The notes under the pieces: generated by a model
Database searches by the model: none
Seen by the model: the letters and a program-made list of their open reading frames with translations, nothing else
What the model was told of the DNA's origin: nothing
Part shown: positions 61,177-64,000 of the stretch, one piece after another
Numbering within the stretch: position 1 is the stretch's first letter
Layout of the letters: each line of letters opens with the position of its first letter
From: Massilia sp. PDC64
GTDB taxonomy: Bacteria > Pseudomonadota > Gammaproteobacteria > Burkholderiales > Burkholderiaceae_D
Length of the DNA stretch: 64,000 nucleotides
Direction of reading: 5' to 3'
NCBI RefSeq assembly: GCF_900101265.1
Contig: NZ_FMZS01000007.1
Coordinates: 124,001 to 188,000 of the forward strand
Translations under genes and position numbers: made by a program

Positions 61177-64000
61177 TCAGGCAGCCAGTTCGATCTTGTC
61201 GTTGGCTTCTTCCATGCTGCTGTTGTGCATCTCTTCCAGCGCGCGCTTGTACTCGGTCGGGAAGACCTTGACGAACTTGCTGCGGCTGTTGGCCCAGTCG
61301 TCCAGCAGGTTGCGCGCACGGGTCGAACCGGTGTGCTTGAAGTGACGCTCGATCAGGCGCTTCAGGATCGCTTCGTCCGACTCGCGCTCGCCGTTGCGGG
61401 TCTGTGCGTGCCAGCTCGACTTGTCGCTCTGTTCCTTGGTCGACAGCACGCGCTCCAGTGCCACCATCGCGGTGTTGCACTTCTGCTCGAAGTCGCCCTT
61501 CGGATCGTAGACATACGCCACGCCGCCCGACATGCCCGCCGCGAAGTTGCGGCCGGTGTCGCCCAGCACGACGACGGTACCGCCCGTCATGTATTCGCAG
61601 CCGTGGTCGCCCACGCCTTCGACGACCGCGGTCGCACCCGAGTTACGCACCGCGAAACGCTCGCCGGCCACGCCGTTGAGGAACGCTTCACCGGCGATCG
61701 CGCCGTACAGCACCGTGTTGCCCACGATGATGTTGTCGACGGCCCAGCCGCGGAACTCCGTGTTCGGACGCACGATGATGCGGCCGCCCGACAGGCCTTT
61801 ACCGACATAGTCGTTGCCCTCGCCGACCAGGTCCAGCGTGATGCCGTGTGCCAGGAACGCGCCGGCCGACTGGCCCGCGGTGCCCTGCAGCTGGATGTGG
61901 ATCGTGTCGTCCGGCAGGCCGGCATGGCCATAGCGCTTGGCGACTTCGCCCGACAGCATCGCGCCGACCGTGCGGTTGACGTTCTTCACCGGCGAGATGA
62001 ACGAGACGCGCTCGCCCTTCTCCAGCGCGGCCTTGGCCTGCGCGATCAGCTTGTGGTCCAGGGCCTTGTCCAGGCCGTGGTCCTGGCCTTCCGTGTGCAG
62101 CAGCTGGCGCTTGTCGTCCACCTTCGGCTGGAAGAAGATGTTGCTGAAGTCCAGGCCTTGCGCCTTCCAGTGGCCGACGGCCTTCGACTTGTCCAGCAGG
62201 TCCGAACGGCCGATCAGTTCGTCGAACGTGCGGATGCCCAGCTGGGCCATGATCTGGCGCGCTTCTTCGGCGACGAAGAAGAAGTAGTTCACGACGTGTT
62301 CCGGCTTGCCCGAGAACTTGGCGCGCAGTTCCGGATCCTGGGTGGCCACGCCCACCGGGCAGGTGTTCAGGTGGCACTTACGCATCATGATGCAGCCTTC
62401 GACGACCAGCGGTGCCGTCGCGAAGCCCACTTCGTCCGCGCCCAGCAGGGCGGCGATGACGACGTCGCGGCCGGTACGCATCTGGCCGTCGGCCTGGACG
62501 CGGATACGGCTGCGCAGGCCATTCAGCACGAGGGTCTGCTGGGTCTCGGCGAGGCCCAGTTCCCACGGCGTGCCGGCGTGCTTCACCGACGACAGCGGCG
62601 ATGCACCCGTACCGCCGTCATGGCCGGCGACGACGACGTGGTCGGCCTTCGCCTTCGACACGCCGGCGGCGACCGTACCGATACCGACTTCCGACACCAG
62701 CTTCACGGAGATCGACGCGTGCGGGTTCACGTTCTTCAGGTCGTGGATCAGCTGCGCCAGGTCTTCGATCGAATAGATGTCGTGGTGCGGCGGCGGCGAG
62801 ATCAGGCCCACGCCCGGCACCGAAAAGCGCAGCGACGCGATGTACTCGGACACCTTGTGGCCCGGCAGCTGGCCGCCTTCGCCCGGCTTGGCGCCCTGCG
62901 CCATCTTGATCTGGATCTGGTCGGCGGACGCCAGGTATTCGGCGGTCACACCGAAGCGGCCCGATGCCACCTGCTTGATCTTCGAACGCAGCGAATCGCC
63001 TTCGACCAGCGGGATGTCCGCGACGACGCGGTCCTTGCCCAGGATCGAGGCCAGGGTCTCGCCCTTGGCGATCTTGATGCCCTTGAACTCGCCCATGTAG
63101 CGTGCCGGATCTTCACCGCCTTCGCCCGTGTTCGACTTGCCGCCGATACGGTTCATGGCGATGGCCAGGGTGGCGTGCGCTTCGGTCGAGATCGAGCCCA
63201 GCGACATCGCGCCGGTGGCGAAACGCTTGACGATTTCCTTCGCCGGTTCCACTTCGTCCAGCGGGATTGCCTTGGTCGGATCGATCTTGAACTCGAACAG
63301 GCCGCGCAGGGTCAGGTGACGCTTGCTCTGGTCGTTGATGATCTGCGCGTACTCTTTGTACGTGCTGTAGTTGTTGGCACGGGTCGAGTGCTGCAGCTTG
63401 GCGATCGCGTCCGGCGTCCACAGGTGGTCTTCGCCACGCACGCGGTAGGCGTATTCGCCGCCGACGTCCAGCGAGTTGGCCAAGATCGGATCCTTGCCGA
63501 AGGCCAGCGCGTGCAGGCGCAGGGCTTCCTCGGCCACTTCGAACAGGCCGATGCCTTCCACCGTCGACGACGTGCCACGGAAGTACTTGTCCACCAGCGA
63601 CTTGTTCAGGCCGACGGCTTCGAAGATCTGGGCGCCGCAGTACGACATGTAGGTCGAGATGCCCATCTTGGACATGACCTTCATGAGGCCCTTGCCGACT
63701 GCCTTCGTGTAGTTGTAGATCGCCTTGTCGGCGGCCATTTCGTGCGGCAGCGTGTGCGCCAGGTCGACCAGCGTTTCCAGCGCCAGGTACGGGTGCACGG
63801 CTTCCGCGCCGTAGCCGGCCAGCAGGGCGAAGTGGTGCGTCTCGCGGCACGAACCGGTTTCCACGACGAGACCCGTCGATGCGCGCAGGCCGCGCTGGAC
63901 GAGGTGCTGGTGGATCGCGGACGTCGCCAGCAGCGCGGGGATCGCGACCTGGTCGGCGTTGAGGTTGCGGTCCGAGACGATCAGGATGTTGTGGCCCGAC
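61177..64000 (-). CDS. gltB: Glutamate synthase (NADPH) large subunit GltB, 3' part
   Basis: The frame remains open to the window edge, so the visible 940 residues are the C-terminal two-thirds of a normally about 1500-residue protein; the N-terminal amidotransferase domain and start lie outside. The FMN-binding synthase domain includes GHDGGTGASPLSSVKHAG and GRDVVIAALLGADEVGFAT. The 3Fe-4S cysteines follow in CIMMRKCHLNTC (C-x5-C-x4-C spacing), with the GXGXG beta-helix domain near the end (EGVGDHGCEYMTGG). It forms the GOGAT enzyme with GltD. Confidence 0.98.
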   Translation of the reverse strand, partial: SGHNILIVSDRNLNADQVAIPALLATSAIHQHLVQRGLRASTGLVVETGSCRETHHFALLAGYGAEAVHPYLALETLVDLAHTLPHEMAADKAIYNYTKAVGKGLMKVMSKMGISTYMSYCGAQIFEAVGLNKSLVDKYFRGTSSTVEGIGLFEVAEEALRLHALAFGKDPILANSLDVGGEYAYRVRGEDHLWTPDAIAKLQHSTRANNYSTYKEYAQIINDQSKRHLTLRGLFEFKIDPTKAIPLDEVEPAKEIVKRFATGAMSLGSISTEAHATLAIAMNRIGGKSNTGEGGEDPARYMGEFKGIKIAKGETLASILGKDRVVADIPLVEGDSLRSKIKQVASGRFGVTAEYLASADQIQIKMAQGAKPGEGGQLPGHKVSEYIASLRFSVPGVGLISPPPHHDIYSIEDLAQLIHDLKNVNPHASISVKLVSEVGIGTVAAGVSKAKADHVVVAGHDGGTGASPLSSVKHAGTPWELGLAETQQTLVLNGLRSRIRVQADGQMRTGRDVVIAALLGADEVGFATAPLVVEGCIMMRKCHLNTCPVGVATQDPELRAKFSGKPEHVVNYFFFVAEEARQIMAQLGIRTFDELIGRSDLLDKSKAVGHWKAQGLDFSNIFFQPKVDDKRQLLHTEGQDHGLDKALDHKLIAQAKAALEKGERVSFISPVKNVNRTVGAMLSGEVAKRYGHAGLPDDTIHIQLQGTAGQSAGAFLAHGITLDLVGEGNDYVGKGLSGGRIIVRPNTEFRGWAVDNIIVGNTVLYGAIAGEAFLNGVAGERFAVRNSGATAVVEGVGDHGCEYMTGGTVVVLGDTGRNFAAGMSGGVAYVYDPKGDFEQKCNTAMVALERVLSTKEQSDKSSWHAQTRNGERESDEAILKRLIERHFKHTGSTRARNLLDDWANSRSKFVKVFPTEYKRALEEMHNSSMEEANDKIELAA

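Overview
The window is about 64 kb of a high-GC betaproteobacterial chromosome, most likely from the Oxalobacteraceae (Massilia-like). This is inferred from the gene order gltB-gltD, mlaFEDAC-mlaB, ibaG-murA, hisGDCBHAFIE-hinT-tatABC, from a secreted PHB depolymerase and from a DUF4214-tailed M10 metalloprotease. No rRNA, tRNA or CRISPR array was recognised.

Left end (0-6.3 kb): an orphan type VI secretion island with a vgrG carrying a C-terminal effector-docking extension, a large glycine-rich putative effector gene whose reading frame appears broken near its 5' end, and a convergent exported SUMF1/FGE-like gene. The effector and SUMF1 genes are clearly AT-richer than the rest. From 6.4 to 24.8 kb there are mostly housekeeping genes on the minus strand: YgiQ radical SAM, DUF4404, M3 oligopeptidase, TMEM175 channel, DUF3144, CelD-like acetyltransferase, SlyX, secreted M10 protease, Rep helicase, an HTH-transglutaminase-like protein, Lpd and PriA. 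Within this stretch a lower-GC coq7-like gene sits inside a TMEM175 locus and is bounded by 151-bp perfect direct repeats.

Between priA and hemE there is a 564-bp AT-rich gap with seven perfect DnaA-box matches, which looks like a replication origin or a DnaA-binding control locus. From 26.5 to 36.7 kb plus-strand genes encode an S9 peptidase overlapping a large SNF2-type helicase, then a DUF885 peptidase followed by an NHL/LytM fusion. Next come a PhnD-like protein overlapping a fatty acid desaturase, and a divergent PHB depolymerase with a readable promoter.

From 40.4 to 57.5 kb a long minus-strand block carries phospholipid asymmetry (Mla), an ABC-2 exporter, BolA/IbaG, MurA, the whole histidine pathway except hisZ, HinT and the Tat translocon. 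A beta-class DNA methyltransferase is built into the histidine operon between hisD and hisC with 4-bp overlaps on both sides, and two REP-like inverted-pair repeats lie in operon gaps. The right end holds an alpha/beta hydrolase overlapping a CapA-type phosphatase gene, then gltD and a gltB that runs off the window.
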